This document shows positions 1 to 10,702 of a DNA stretch of 64,000 nt, in pieces (the first letter of the stretch is position 1; every line of letters starts with the position of its first letter). Made by a program: the position numbers and the translations under genes. Under the pieces are notes generated by a model. It ran no database searches. It saw nothing but the letters and a program-made list of their open reading frames with translations, and was not told the origin of the DNA. This DNA comes from Metarhizium brunneum (lineage: Eukaryota > Ascomycota > Sordariomycetes > Hypocreales > Clavicipitaceae): contig NC_089422.1 in NCBI RefSeq assembly GCF_013426205.1, forward strand, positions 6,723,001 through 6,787,000, written 5' to 3'.

Positions 1-183
1 GAACTTCAGCTCGGCGGGGAAGACGCCGCCTTCAAAGGGCGTGCCCTCGGGGCCTTGGATGAGGCATTCCCAGTGGAGGAGGTCGTCCTCGGAGACGGGG
101 CCGGCGGTGATGCCCTCGGGGGGGCTGTTTGTCAGGGCGCGGTATTCTTGGAGGAGGCGCCGGTGGGCGGTGGACTGGGCCAT
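1..183 (-). CDS. ubc7: Ubiquitin-conjugating enzyme E2, UBC7-like (N-terminal 61 codons, cut by window edge)
   Basis: The minus strand reads open from an ATG at 183 to the window edge, giving 61 residues that begin MAQSTAHRRLLQEY and continue through SPPEGITAGP and WECLIQGPEGTPFEGGVF. This is the N-terminal helix and first beta strands of an E2 fold. The match is closest to the Ubc7/UBE2G group, which carries the phrase DCLIQGP. The family transfers ubiquitin from E1 to substrates with an E3, and yeast Ubc7 works in ER-associated degradation. The catalytic cysteine lies beyond the window, so activity cannot be judged. No intron is seen in this part. The 5' side faces the relocated dehydrogenase exons at 439-647, so its original upstream region may have been replaced. 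Confidence 0.85.
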   Translation of the reverse strand, partial: MAQSTAHRRLLQEYRALTNSPPEGITAGPVSEDDLLHWECLIQGPEGTPFEGGVFPAELKF

Positions 184-438
184 GGTGCCGGTGGTGAGAC
201 GGGCGTGGTGGTTGGGTCGCCGGGTTTGCGGGCTGCGGGCGAGGTGAGGTCGACGACGGCTGAACCGAGGCGGTGATGGATGGCGGGGCATTCATCGTCA
301 GTGTTGGAATTGAGGGAGGCTGACGTAATTCCCGCCCGGGGGCGTGGGTCCTGTCGGCGCCGATTAATGCCGGTTGGCCGCACATGCTTGAAGTCACCGA
401 CACCTCACCGCTCTCCTTGTATTGGTCCAGTCACTCAC

Positions 439-647
439 TGCAGGTCTGATGCACAAATCGCAGCCTTGGAGGTCAACTGCTGTTGATACATACGGGAGCA
501 GGAGCGGGCAGAGTTGGTCAAGGGCTGGCATACGCTTGTCACTTTGAGAATAACGTCATCTGGATGCTGTATCTTGGGCAAGTCAACCTCTTGGACCTTG
601 ACCTTGAATGGGCCATTGTAGTTGACGGCTTTCATGGTTGATGCCAT
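439..647 (-). pseudogene. 5' exons of a zinc-type alcohol dehydrogenase split by a rearrangement
   Basis: Exon 1 (647-534, 38 codons) encodes a GroES-like N-terminus: MASTMKAVNYNGPFKVKV and then HPDDVILKVTS. A short intron with donor GTATGC follows, then exon 2 (464-439) encoding AAICASDL plus two bases. Exon 2 ends at a good donor (CA|GTGAGT at 438). The family continues with the residues HMYEGR, but nothing of that kind follows on this strand. The missing continuation is found at 14070-15144 on the opposite strand, in matching phase. The family comprises medium-chain zinc dehydrogenases related to glutathione-independent formaldehyde dehydrogenase. The C of the usual ICGSDLH zinc-ligand motif is kept, but G is replaced by A. 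The fragment alone cannot make an enzyme. Confidence 0.85.
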
Positions 648-2212
648 GGCGGGAGGAATGGGTGTATTCGTCTTTTGCACGAGAGACGAAGGACTACGAC
701 AACCGTGGTGTTGCAACACGACTGGTGGCTTCTAAAAAGGAGTCTTTCGGAACAAGGGCGAGTCGTCTTTTCTCTTCTACGTCTTCGGATGCGGGGAAAC
801 TCGACGGGCGGAAATCTTGGCCTCTGACGTGGTAATGATACTTTGTCGAGCAACTAACTCGAGTTGACGCCAAGTCGGGATTGGCCAGTTTCCACATTGG
901 GCAACGGCCTCTCGCTGGGCGACAAGATAAAATGTCGACGATGGCAATGTTTGGTGACTCGGTCGAAACTCGGCCACCCGGGCTACTGTCATTGTCAATT
1001 TAAAATGTTGATGTAAACTTGGTATTTTGCGCCGCTTTGTAACTTGCTGACCATGGGTCGTACAAGTCTGATGGTGAATGTTCTCGCTGTTCGGGACATG
1101 GACGAGGATGCCAATGTTGGGAATTGGACCCATATATTTCTCGGTTCAAAGGTGCGGAAGAGGTTATTATGTTTATGTCTTGCTCTTAATTAGCTCAGTT
1201 TCGTACTAGTAAGACAGGATGCAACAGCAATGTCCGCGGGGAGTCGATGAAATAGTTAGGCTCCCAGAGGTCGACGAGAGGCAACCTTTTGAACTGAAAT
1301 CCTTCTTTAAAGTCTACTAGCAGCAGGAGTCGCTTGCACCACAAGGCGCGGCGTGCTCCAAGGCTTTTGGCAACCTCGGCAACGTCTTTGGGTACTTGCA
1401 AAGCAAGGCATGGAAACGCCTCAAATATTGATGCCAATGTGGTACAAACAAAGTGCCCAGGACCTGGATATGATGCTGGAACAGGCTCGCCAATCTCTGT
1501 CCATGGATGGCAACAAGAGCCCCTGGTATGATTCACCGTGCACACCTTCTAGATGCGGCCGAGCCCGTCTTGTACCCTGTTCAAGCGCCGGGTTTCCGAT
1601 GGGGACATTCTGTACCGTCTGCAAGGTTGTGGCCCACCATTGGCGACATGTGTTAAGCGAGCTCAGGGATGTCTGCCTAGTGCAGAGCTTAAATGTGCTG
1701 CTGTACATGGGTCCTGTTGGTTGCTGCCAGAACCAAAAAGTTGAAAAGTTGTTTGAAAAACAGCAATCCGGGGCAACACGTCTTGCCAAGACGTAGGCAG
1801 AGGGAGGAGGCGGCTCGCCCGGTTCAACAAACAAGGTGCTACTGAATGATAGAAGTATGGTGGCAAATGGACAAATATCGAAACAATTCTAAAAGATGAT
1901 AGCCTAAATACCAAGTTGTTATATAGTATAGTCCTTTATTGATAGTTTTCCACCACAAGAGACCAGTCAACACTCATACAAACAAGCATAAGACGTCGTG
2001 AAAATGTATTTTTAAAGTAGCACTATGTAATGAAATTGTAAAAATAGGTGGTAAACACCAGATCGCACTGAAAAAAGAAAAAACGTTCCAATCTACTAGT
2101 TACATGTAATCCATGGCGGATACCCGAACACAATCACTCTGACCCTTTCTAGAACGTGTCAGACAGGTGTCATTTCTTTCGGAAAATACTAAACAGTCGA
2201 TGGTACGTCTTC
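648..2212. other. No supported gene
   Basis: About 1.5 kb with only short overlapping open frames on both strands, the longest around 1195-1545 (minus) and 1353-1796 (plus). None resembles a known family or shows a convincing exon pattern. The stretch 1920-2100 is AT-rich and may hold the 3' untranslated region of the gene ending at 2213. Confidence 0.5.
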
Positions 2213-3281
2213 TCAGGCGATAATCATGGCGAGGGTAGCGACAGTAATAGCGGCAATAACGCTAAAGGAAGTGCTAGCCGCGCCCGCAGTCACAGGTCCA
2301 GCGTTGGTTGGCGTGGCTACAGACGGCGAGTTAGAGAGCGAGGACGACAGGCTTCAAGAGGAGAGAAATCGTCAAAATCCAATATAAGAAATAGGCACAC
2401 GCTAGACTACTTGTCTCGAGGATGGAAAAGTAGCAAACATACCTTTGGGAGCGGTGCCGGAGGCCGAGGCAACGCCCGAGGGGTGCGATGGTCGTGGGCT
2501 CGTGGTTCCGGTGGGAAGAGTATGAGGCGCCGAGGTTCTTGAGGGGGAAGAAGCCGCGGAGGAGGAGGCCGGGGGAGCCTGGCTAGAGCTTCCGCTTGGG
2601 GCGGCGGCGGAACTGGTAGGCCGCGAGACCGGGGAACCGGTGGTTGAGGCGGGTTGAGAGCTACTAGTACTCTACCTATGACGGTCAGTCGACCATTGGC
2701 GTCGTGCCTCGAACAAGAAAGGGCGGCGGGATACTTACGGCTGGGGCCTCGGCGCTGGTGCTGGCGGCCTGCTCAACCGTGGTCGAGCGAGCTTCCTGGG
2801 CGTTGAGCTTGCACTGGTTCTTGAAGACCAGGGCAGGGGGGTAGGGCGAGAAGCCTGCGAGGTTCTTGCAGGTGCCGAAGCAGAAGTTGACAAAGGGCTG
2901 GGCGTAGGGGTGGGTGCACTTCTCGCTCGCGGGCAGCCTGCTGATTCGCAGCACGATGCCTGTTGGACTGTTAGTGACGGAGCCTACGGCCGCTTCACGG
3001 CGTCTTTATTATGCTCGCGACTGACCGCACGATCCGTGGCACTTGTACTGATCACTGTTGGGGTGGTATCCCATCTCATAGCCCGCCATGTTCAGGTCAA
3101 CCTCGCTGGCGCCGTTGAGAGCAGGGAGGAGGCTGGTGTCCTGGAACGGAGCCTTCTGGGAGATGGTAAAGGTTCCCTGGTCTCCGGCCTGTCGGCTGCT
3201 CACGCTGTTCATGGTGGCCGGCGCGGCATTGACAACGGCGCCAAAGGCCGAGAGAAGAGCAATGGCAGAAACGGAACGCAT
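2213..3281 (-). CDS. Secreted GPI-anchored cysteine- and Ser/Thr-rich protein
   Basis: The start is the ATG at 3281, opening a signal peptide (MRSVSAIALLSAFGAVVNAA). Exon 1 runs to about 3017 (donor GTCAGT) and ends in YKCHGSCG. Exon 2 continues IVLRISRLPASEKC and contains NFCFGTCKN, ending near 2740 at a GTAAGT donor. Exon 3 is almost pure Ser/Thr/Pro/Ala, typical of an O-glycosylated stalk. A last exon after an acceptor ending GTCTGTAG gives a hydrophobic C-terminus (SVIAAITVATLAMIIA, then TGA at 2215-2213), a typical GPI-attachment signal. The head has six cysteines in pairs, which I do not recognise as CFEM or another named domain. It is transcribed divergently from the BIM1-like gene at 4992, with three iron-type GATA sites between them. 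Role is unknown; a cell-surface location is likely. Confidence 0.7.
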
Positions 3282-4233
3282 TGTGGATGCGGAATTATAT
3301 TCTGTACGTTGTAAAAGGGGGTTGAGGAAAGGAGGCCTGAGACGGTGCTGCGAAGACTTGGCTGACTGGAGCTGAGGTATTGAGAATCTAGGCGGCAACA
3401 ACGCTGGTTATATATACATGTTTACGCTGGCAAGCTGACGGCGCGACGAGCGTGACGGGCGTATAGCTGAACTTGTTGCCGTTTTCGTCAGAGCTCCGGT
3501 GTTTACTCCAAAAGCGTGCCCTTGTTGCTCACGAGTAATGAAATGAAATTACCCAAGGTGGATAAGAGGGGCTGTTATGAAAGTATTGGCAGCCCCGTAT
3601 TCTACTTCGTACCGTAACCCATGTCTATATTGATTCAGGGGTATGTTGCTATTCAGGTTCGACGATAGTACTTGGACTGTTGAAAAGTTTTTCTCGAGTA
3701 CGGAGTACTAACTTCATCAATACCCGTTGGCGACTAAGTGGGCGAGCCCCGTAGCCCACTTGGTTGCCAACGAGTAGTCCGGACTCTCACAATGTCGCGG
3801 AAGCTCGCTCCTAGTATCGCGAGTTGGACTGGAAATGCGCCTTCAAGGAGACGCATGTGCTTCCTCAACCCGGACAAGCCCTACTCGTCTTTTTCTATGC
3901 AATTTATGTACTCCGTAGTAAAGATGAAAAGTCTGACCAAGGTTACGGTTGTGCATGTGGATTACTGCATTTGCGCTTATACATCAATTGATACGAACGC
4001 GAATCTGACTCTGCTATCAATGGATCCTTCAGCCGCAGCAAAATATCCAAGCAAGGCCTTTGGAAAACCACCATGAATTAATTTCTTGCACCTTGTCTCG
4101 TAAACTCGAGTGTGTTTAATTTAACTCTTCCCATGGCCGTGTAGTCTAGACATGTGCGATGTGACAGTATTTGCCGCCTCTCAACTTGTCCAGAACAACA
4201 AGGCATGGCGATTGGCTCGCTACTCTGGCCATC

Positions 4234-4243
4234 TTATCTGATC
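4234..4243 (-). promoter_or_regulatory. Iron-type GATA site (SreA-like), copy 1
   Basis: The minus strand reads GATCAGATAA, an exact match to the fungal siderophore-repressor GATA consensus (G/A)ATC(T/A)GATAA known for SreA/SRE/Fep1-type factors. It lies about 750 bp upstream of the BIM1-like start at 4992 and about 950 bp upstream of the divergent gene starting at 3281. Surrounding bases are shared with copies 2 and 3 (ATCTTATCTGATCCG on the plus strand here and at copy 2). Confidence 0.6.
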
Positions 4244-4440
4244 CGAGGCAACCGTGTAGGCAGGCGCCTTTGGGAAAGTGTGGAACGCATCCAGCAAGGC
4301 AGGTGGATGTCTTTCCCCTCCCCGACGGGACAGGGTTGTTTGTGCTTCTCCATTCTCCACAAACCATTGCCAATATTTTGACAGACTCGGGGTACTTGCG
4401 CACCCGAGGCAAATGGCGCCGCCAACAAAGTAGCAGGATC

Positions 4441-4450
4441 TTATCTGATC
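4441..4450 (-). promoter_or_regulatory. Iron-type GATA site (SreA-like), copy 2
   Basis: Second exact GATCAGATAA on the minus strand, about 540 bp upstream of 4992. It has the same orientation as the other two copies. Confidence 0.6.
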
Positions 4451-4601
4451 CGACGGCCGGCCTGTATCAGCTCACCCTCACCGTTGAAGCCCCGCTTCAT
4501 CCCGGTCTGCCAAGCAAATAAACAGGAATTCTTGCCACCAACTTTAATGTTAAGTCTCACGCCACGACAGGCCAAATGGCACGGATGACATGTGCACCAT
4601 C

Positions 4602-4611
4602 TTATCTGATC
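4602..4611 (-). promoter_or_regulatory. Iron-type GATA site (SreA-like), copy 3
   Basis: Third exact GATCAGATAA on the minus strand, about 380 bp upstream of the BIM1-like start. No other exact copy was noticed elsewhere in the window. Confidence 0.6.
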
Positions 4612-4991
4612 CATCAGCACGATCTAACGGGTCCGGACCTGCATCGACAGTCATATGACAGGATTAATGCCTCATGACTTGTCCCGTCCCGGTGGCTCCT
4701 CCCACCCACTCGCTGCGAAAACGAGTTTTTCCATCCCATGGCATGCCATCACGCGGGCGGTTTTTCGTCGGACATGGTGCTTAGTTCCGAGCAAGTCGCA
4801 CCAAGCCCGCGCGGTCCGCTGGGGCGAAAATTCTGTCCCGCCGTTGCTGCGTCTGGTCGTATAATACCGTGCGTACATAAGGTGGCCGAGAGTCCCCAAC
4901 TTGTCCTTTTCTCTGTCTTTCGAGCCTTTGAAGGTACTCCCTCTGACACACGACTTGCTTTCAGCCCGCCGGTATTGGCCACTCGGACAAC

Positions 4992-6029
4992 ATGCACTTG
5001 ACCAGGATTGCCGTGGGAGCCGGGCTGGCTCTGGCCTCGGCCATCAGTGCCCAGAGCGAGCCGCAGCCCAGCAACCCGTCGACTGCCAGTGTGACGGACA
5101 ACTACATGGGCCCTGCTGCCTTTATGTGGCCGCCTGACAGAGTGTGGTCGGGCGACATGGACAACCAGGCGCCGTGCGGCTCGCGTGCCGCCGCCGGAAA
5201 CAGGACGAAATTCCCCATCAGTACGTCCTGCCACAGCCCCTGACAAGTTGTGCTTGCTGCTTGCAGCGTCTTGTTCCTCCATCGGTTGATGGTATCTGGG
5301 GCTTGTACGATTTCCGTTGAACAATGCTGACTCGTCTCCCAGCCGGAGGTGCCGTTGCCCTCGTTGCCCAGGATGATTACTACAACAGCAAGATCAGCAT
5401 CTCATACAAGGAAGGTGGGTGAATTCCTCTCCCGGCAGGGCTTTGAAGACGGCCCCCCCGCCGAGTTGTGTGGGAGACCAAGACACTGATGTGGCACAGA
5501 TCCCCAGACAAACACCGACTTCAGTGTTCTCCTCGAGACCATTGACATTAGCGATCTGAACCCTGGCCACACCTGCGTATCGGTTCCTGACGCCCCCTCC
5601 CGGGTCACCGCAGGTACCAACGCGACTCTCCAGATCATCTACAAGGCCGACTGGGACGCCCCCCACAACCAGACATTCTACGCCTGTGCCGACATCACCT
5701 ACGTCAACCAGGTCGACTTCAAGCTGCGTATCCCCTGCTTCAACGCCACGGAGCCGGGCGAGGACGACAAGAAGTTTGCCGCTGAAAAGGACAAGCCCGC
5801 CGGCGACTCCAAGACGCCCACCGCGAGCAGCGGGGGATCTGGCCTCAAGGGCGGCGCCCTGGCCGGCGTCATTGTCGGTTCTATTCTCGGCGCTTGCGCC
5901 ATAGCAGCTGCTGGTCTGTTCTTGTACCGTCGTAGAGAGCAGAAGCTGAGACAGTTGCGGTTGGCGAAGATGGAGGAAAACGCTAAAAAGTCCGACTACC
6001 GAGATGATAGATCTGTAGAGCTTATCTAA
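4992..6029 (+). CDS. BIM1/X325-like (LPMO-auxiliary-like) cell-surface protein with one C-terminal membrane segment
   Basis: Three exons in continuous phase (4992-5220, 5343-5414, 5500-6029) encode 276 residues. A signal peptide (MHLTRIAVGAGLALASAISA) is followed by a domain with AFMWPPDRVW, APCGS, GGAVALVAQDDYYNS, LNPGHTCVSVPDAP and a closing cysteine (RIPCFN). This is the conserved pattern of the fungal copper-acquisition-factor BIM1-like family. A Pro/Lys/Ser-rich linker leads to one transmembrane helix (GALAGVIVGSILGACAIAAA) and a short basic cytoplasmic tail. Classical copper-binding members have a histidine right after signal cleavage. None is present here, so a copper histidine brace is unlikely or altered. 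Three exact iron-type GATA sites lie upstream. Function is inferred only as metal-related surface biology. Confidence 0.75.
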
Positions 6030-6032
6030 GTC

Positions 6033-6052
6033 ATGATGATGATGATGATGAA
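6033..6052. repeat. Short (ATG)n trinucleotide repeat
   Basis: About six ATG units directly after the stop codon of the BIM1-like gene, in its 3' untranslated region. Confidence 0.6.
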
Positions 6053-7948
6053 TATACCAGTGCAGTTGGGAATCAGGCCTCGCTTTGCGTTTTATGTTAT
6101 GATGCCGTGAGGAATTGATACTTGGACTGGCATAGAAGTTTGTCTTGTGTGCCTGTTTCGAATCAACTGTTTCTTTTACTGTCGAGGAGATGGTTAACAG
6201 AGCTTCTACGTGCTGCCCAGTAAATGCACAGAGGTTCGGTTTCGTTAAAAAAAAGTGAAAAGAAGAACTATAAAAAAAGACGGATGCCACCAAGGGGATT
6301 CGATCAGGGAGCCTCCCCAAAAAGGAAGAGCGCTCTTCATCAGTTGACCTAGATTGACCCTAATTTACGGAACCCGGCCTTGCACAGATTGTCGTTGATG
6401 TAATATATATACTACTGGCCACTGTAGGTCAAGGCGGGGCCCAAACAAAGCTTGTCCGTGCTATTGCTGGTAGGAAACCATTCTCTCCTGTCCAATCTCG
6501 TCATGCCCTGGAGTTTTCTTCATCCAAGCACCGCGCATTCTTGGCTAATATTCTGCCCATGACTGCATCATTCATTCTTGGTCCTCTTTATCCCTATGCA
6601 TGGTTCTGCGGCTGTTGCCTCTGAGCTCGCTAGCATCAGAAACCCAAGCTGCGGTGTGTGCAGCGAATCACGCAGCGAATTGAATCGGTCAGCCAGATCG
6701 AGTCACAAGGCCGGCTCTCACTTGTTTAGGATCTTGATGTTGCTCACAAGTACGAAGTACACAGCGCTGTGCCGCATACTTGCCGGCCCTCATTCACGTA
6801 TTGACATCCTACGCGTGTTCCGCAGGCCAGAAACCGGGCCTTGACTAGGCCCAAAGACATATTGACCCTTCTCCTGACGAAGGCGGTTATGAGCGAGGCC
6901 TGTGTAGCCTTTGGGGCGGAGCTTACATGTCAGCAGCAGTCTGCTCTACAACGAGATGCCGCGGTACTATGTGCTTTCATTGTTCGAGCTATTAGCTCAC
7001 TTGTCCGGGTAACATCACTCAGAAACCTCGACTATCGACTGACCTTCCGTCACAAACGTGGCACGGGAAACAACTTGTCCGATTTGACAAGTACACACCT
7101 GCCTGGCCCAATACGCTGGATGTCTCGATAAAGAATTCTCGATACGACATGGGAGTAGCATGCGGCTTATTGCTTGTCTGTCATCTCGAAACAAGTCGTA
7201 CGAGGCAAAATTCACCGCTTCGTCTTACCAAGGGATGTTGTGCCAAAAGCTTTATTTGTTCTGTGATAGAATCTGAGCGTGAATATTACCGCGGTCAAAG
7301 GATCGTTATTTGTAGGCTCAAGGGCAGGTAGGTAAGTTACAACAAGCAGCACAGGTATTTATGAGTGCTCACCTCGTTTATTAGTCGAGAAATTACTGAT
7401 GGAGCTGTAAATATAAACCACATCTTGTACAGTCAAGTGTTTTATACCGTTTTTATAGACTTGTATTCCAACTTTAACCAAGACATTCCAATATCCCATC
7501 AAGTTTATATGGCTACATGAACGTCAACACATTCAAGTAGTCCCAAACTGCTCAGTATTCAAAGCTTTCTTCTTGTTGACAACGAACTTAAGTAAGGCTG
7601 TAGTCACACGTTTCCAATACTACGCGGTCGCCGAAAAAACAAACGAGGTTATTAGACTTTTGACCAAGTACAGACTCTGAATTCTTCGGGGGGGCATTTT
7701 CCTGCTTCAACAACTCGTAAAAGAGAGAAGCAAATTAGACAAATACCAACACTATTCGGCTTTTTGTATTTTTCCGCCATTGATAAGCGGCCCTGCCAAG
7801 TCTGCTAATTTTTGGCAACCTGAGCAACAAGAAAAGTAGCATCCAAAATGTCAAGATGTAATTCTCGAGAGTGTGACCATGGCTCCGCGGAACCATTATC
7901 CGAGTCTTACTGTCTAAAATTCACAGCAACATTTGTACAATCACAAGT
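6053..7948. other. No supported gene; AT-rich in its second half
   Basis: Only short open frames are present and none is recognisable. A tRNA-like remnant around 6283-6352 was considered and rejected. From about 7330 on the DNA is clearly more AT-rich than its neighbours, up to the tandem duplication at 7949. Confidence 0.45.
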
Positions 7949-8226
7949 CCAATAAAAGCTCTATCATGTGTAGCTAGATTCTCAATACAATGGCATCAAC
8001 TTCGCAAACAATATATACGTGACCTTCTTTGCTGCACCAACAAATCGCTTCCACTCTCATGGCTCACCGGATTGCTATTGATCAAGGCCAATAAAACATT
8101 CATCATGTATAGCTAGATTTTAAATACAATGGCATCAATATCACAAACAATATATACGTGACCTTCTTTGCTCCACCAACAGATCGCTTCCACTCTCATG
8201 GCTCACCAGATTTCTATTGATCAAGC
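7949..8226. repeat. Two tandem copies of a 139-bp unit
   Basis: Copy 1 (7949-8087) and copy 2 (8088-8226) align without a gap at an offset of 139. They share stretches such as ACAATATATACGTGACCTTC and CGCTTCCACTCTCATGGCTC, with scattered substitutions. Copy 2 ends three bases before the stop codon of the protease gene, so both copies lie in its 3' untranslated or terminator region. Confidence 0.9.
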
Positions 8227-8229
8227 CCA

Positions 8230-8976
8230 TCAGTTGCCAGTATAAGTGCAAGAGACGCGGCTGCCACTAGCAGCACAATCAGTGACAATATTTCCGGTCT
8301 GATCCTGCATATTTACGATTGTAGCACCATCGCCATCAACCGTTCCCGCAGAGTCGGTAGCAGAGGCGTCCGTGAACGTCACTTGTCCAAAATCGGCCAA
8401 GACAACCTGCGAGTCTCCCTCCATAAAGGCCTCGACGATCCACTCGGCGCTATTCTGGCAAAGGCTCGAGGGGCTGTCGCCGTACGTGTGCGTGACCTTC
8501 TGGCCAGTCGTCAAATTCTCCAGAGTAGCAACGCCGGTAGTCACGCCCGTGGCATCGATAACCATCTTGATTTGGTCGCCCACGCTCAGCTGGAAGTCGT
8601 CAAAGTCGGAGGAAGCGTCGGGAATCCACTCGTACCAGGCGTCGAAGGCGCCGTTGGCGTAGAAGGAGACGCCCGTCTGGAGGAGAGCCTGCTGGCAAGC
8701 GTCGCCGTCGATGCCAACCCACGCGGAGGCGGCAGCTCCGTCGGCACCGCTCACTTGGGGCACGGTGATGACGCCCTCGACGTGTGTGAAGCTCTGCCCG
8801 CTCTGGACGGCGCCGGCCCAGTTACCAGAGTACTGGGGGTGCGTGGTATTCCTCTGATTGGGGACAGACTGGTGGCCCAGAGCACGTTTCGTCGAGCCCC
8901 GATTGTTCTTTAGAGGCCTGCCCGGGAGAGCGGCGGCGGAGGCGGCAAGAAGAGCGAAAACAGTCGTGTACTTCAT
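8230..8976 (-). CDS. Secreted G1-family glutamic peptidase (eqolisin, scytalidoglutamic-peptidase type)
   Basis: A single exon of 248 codons. It has a signal peptide (MKYTTVFALLAASAAALPGR), a short basic propeptide, then the mature domain with YSGNWAGAV, SAWVGIDGDACQQALLQTGV, WYEWIPD and NSAEWIVEAF. These are the conserved blocks of fungal eqolisins, acid endopeptidases that use a Gln/Glu dyad. By alignment memory the pair is Gln100 in LLQTGV and a Glu of AEWIVE (Glu178 or Glu182). Length matches the family, and no disabling change is visible. The product is probably secreted and active at low pH. The gene stands alone, with a 139-bp tandem duplication at its 3' end. Confidence 0.92.
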   Translation of the reverse strand: MKYTTVFALLAASAAALPGRPLKNNRGSTKRALGHQSVPNQRNTTHPQYSGNWAGAVQSGQSFTHVEGVITVPQVSGADGAAASAWVGIDGDACQQALLQTGVSFYANGAFDAWYEWIPDASSDFDDFQLSVGDQIKMVIDATGVTTGVATLENLTTGQKVTHTYGDSPSSLCQNSAEWIVEAFMEGDSQVVLADFGQVTFTDASATDSAGTVDGDGATIVNMQDQTGNIVTDCAASGSRVSCTYTGN

Positions 8977-10614
8977 TGTTCTGGCTGAAGAAACGACGGT
9001 AGTGGATTATGTGTCCAGATTTTATCAAGTTGTTGGTCCAGGAATGCGAATGGAGAGGAGGAACGGCAAGGATCGCAGGGTGTTGTTGGAGCAATGGCCA
9101 TTCTTATACATGTCATTTTCAAGGATTGTACCGTGGTATCATCAAATAGATAGTAGCATGCTGTCAATGCCATCCGTCATACTGTCCTCCACGGTGAAGC
9201 CGAAAAACAGAATGCCGTCCTACACCACGCGCTGTTGCCTACCAGTCTTCTACGTTGAGCTAGTCTTTTTATCGAAGGTCAAGGGGTTCAAACGAAAGAG
9301 AAGGATGAAATTTAGACAAATTAGGAAAGTTACAGACGGTTTGAAAGTTTCTCTCAAGTATGAAAACTCTGACACCTTCCTAAAATTCGCTCGTGTCCGA
9401 AAACACGTACTGTTCCATGCGCGGCAAACGACCCAGGCAACGTTGAGCAAATGTGAGGTAACATCATGAGGAATAATTGTATACGCCTCAGAGCTCCAAA
9501 AGACTCATCTCATCCGGGTAGGCGGCACGTTTTGGCCCAGGGTCATCGGGTAATACAACGATGGGCGATTGTTCCTTGGCGCGTATGGCTGAAGATCCTA
9601 ACCTTTACAGGAAAGTCGCGATGCTGTTAGGGCTTCGTAGCTACTGAGTGAGAGTGCCGCACAGCCGATACCCTGACAAGCTATATCAACTCTACTGGAA
9701 ATACTCATGTATTGTAAAACATTGCAGGGTCGCGACGCCCAACCAACTGAGCAGCATTAGTCAGAGTGGCCATGTCCTTACGAAACGTCCGAAATTCACA
9801 AATGATCCGCCCGGTTTAGAGGAACCTTTTCAGTCTCATGCACAGAATTCATCTTCTCAAGCATGTTTTGTTGGGTATTTGGTCCTCATTGACAGCCCAT
9901 ACAGTTTAGGAATGCGGCCGGCTCCCCAGTGCCGAAACTGCCCAAGTATCGCAGACGAGGCGTCTCATCCTGAACAAAACACCCATCCACAAGATCCATC
10001 AGGTGTCACCAAAAGGCTGGACAGGCACTAAATGAGACGGTTCTGGCGTCCGGGAGGGGAGCTGGATTAGGAAGGTCACAGACTCACCACACCGTATCTC
10101 TCATGGGCTCAACTTTCCCGCCAGTCTTATCATGAGTAAGCCCGAAAGGACCGAAATCTAGTGGCCTAACTGTAAGTCATGGGTCTTTCTCCGGAGACCA
10201 GGTGTTTCGGTGAAAATCTCCCGATGGTGAGTAGGACAGCCGATCTCAGTGAATGATGCATTGGACGACGGCTTGATCTTGGTCCGAGCTTGCAGATTAC
10301 TTGTAGCATCTTGCTATTGCTAAATGCAGCGGAAACTAGGCTCAGAGGTAAATATCGCACAAAAAATTATATGCCATTTTGGCTACGTCGTTGATTCATG
10401 TGCGCAAGATGATAGCTTATACCCGTGGGGATTCGATGGTGGAATAAAAGAACTATTACCTAAATATGGCAAGGATGCCACGTCGCTTTTAGGCGACGCT
10501 TGACGGAATGTATGTCAACTAGGAAGAAACTGGCCAATGTTACAAATATTTGCCAAAAAAAAAAACCCTCACGTCATGAAGTTCCTTCCAGTACCAAAGG
10601 GAACAAAAAAGCAT
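8977..10614. other. No supported gene
   Basis: About 1.6 kb. Frames at 8858-9469 (antisense overlap with the protease) and 9648-10031 are open, but show no family resemblance, signal peptide or exon structure. The first few hundred bases are the protease promoter. Confidence 0.5.
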
Positions 10615-10702
10615 CTCCGATGCGGGGAATCGAACCCCGATCCCTGCGGAGCTTCCAAGAGGCCTTGAAAGCGCAGTATGATAGCCACTACACCACATCG
10701 GA
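10615..10702 (-). tRNA. tRNA-Glu(UUC) with a 16-base intron
   Basis: On the minus strand a 7-bp acceptor stem pairs TCCGATG with CATCGGA, followed by discriminator G. The D arm reads TGGTGTAGTGGCTATCA. The anticodon stem CTGCG/CGCAG encloses CTTTCA, so the anticodon is TTC. The insert of 16 bases after the position 3' to the anticodon is the canonical place for a nuclear tRNA intron. The T arm contains GGTTCGATTCC. A run of six T just downstream on the minus strand (10605-10610 on plus as A) serves as an RNA polymerase III terminator. Confidence 0.93.

Noticed and set aside
1195..1834. Overlapping open frames on both strands
   Set aside because: They are about 116-147 codons, antisense to each other, without family resemblance or splice pattern.
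5394..6320. 308-codon minus-strand frame
   Set aside because: It lies antisense to the BIM1-like exons and its composition follows from their codon use; the plus-strand gene explains the region.
6283..6352. Possible tRNA-Lys(UUU)-like sequence on the minus strand
   Set aside because: A loop with TTT, a five-pair anticodon stem and a GATCGAATCC-like T loop can be drawn, and a T run follows. The acceptor stem does not pair and the T stem is poor. At best it is a decayed tRNA.
8383..8913. 176-codon plus-strand frame over the protease
   Set aside because: Shadow of the G1 protease gene on the other strand.
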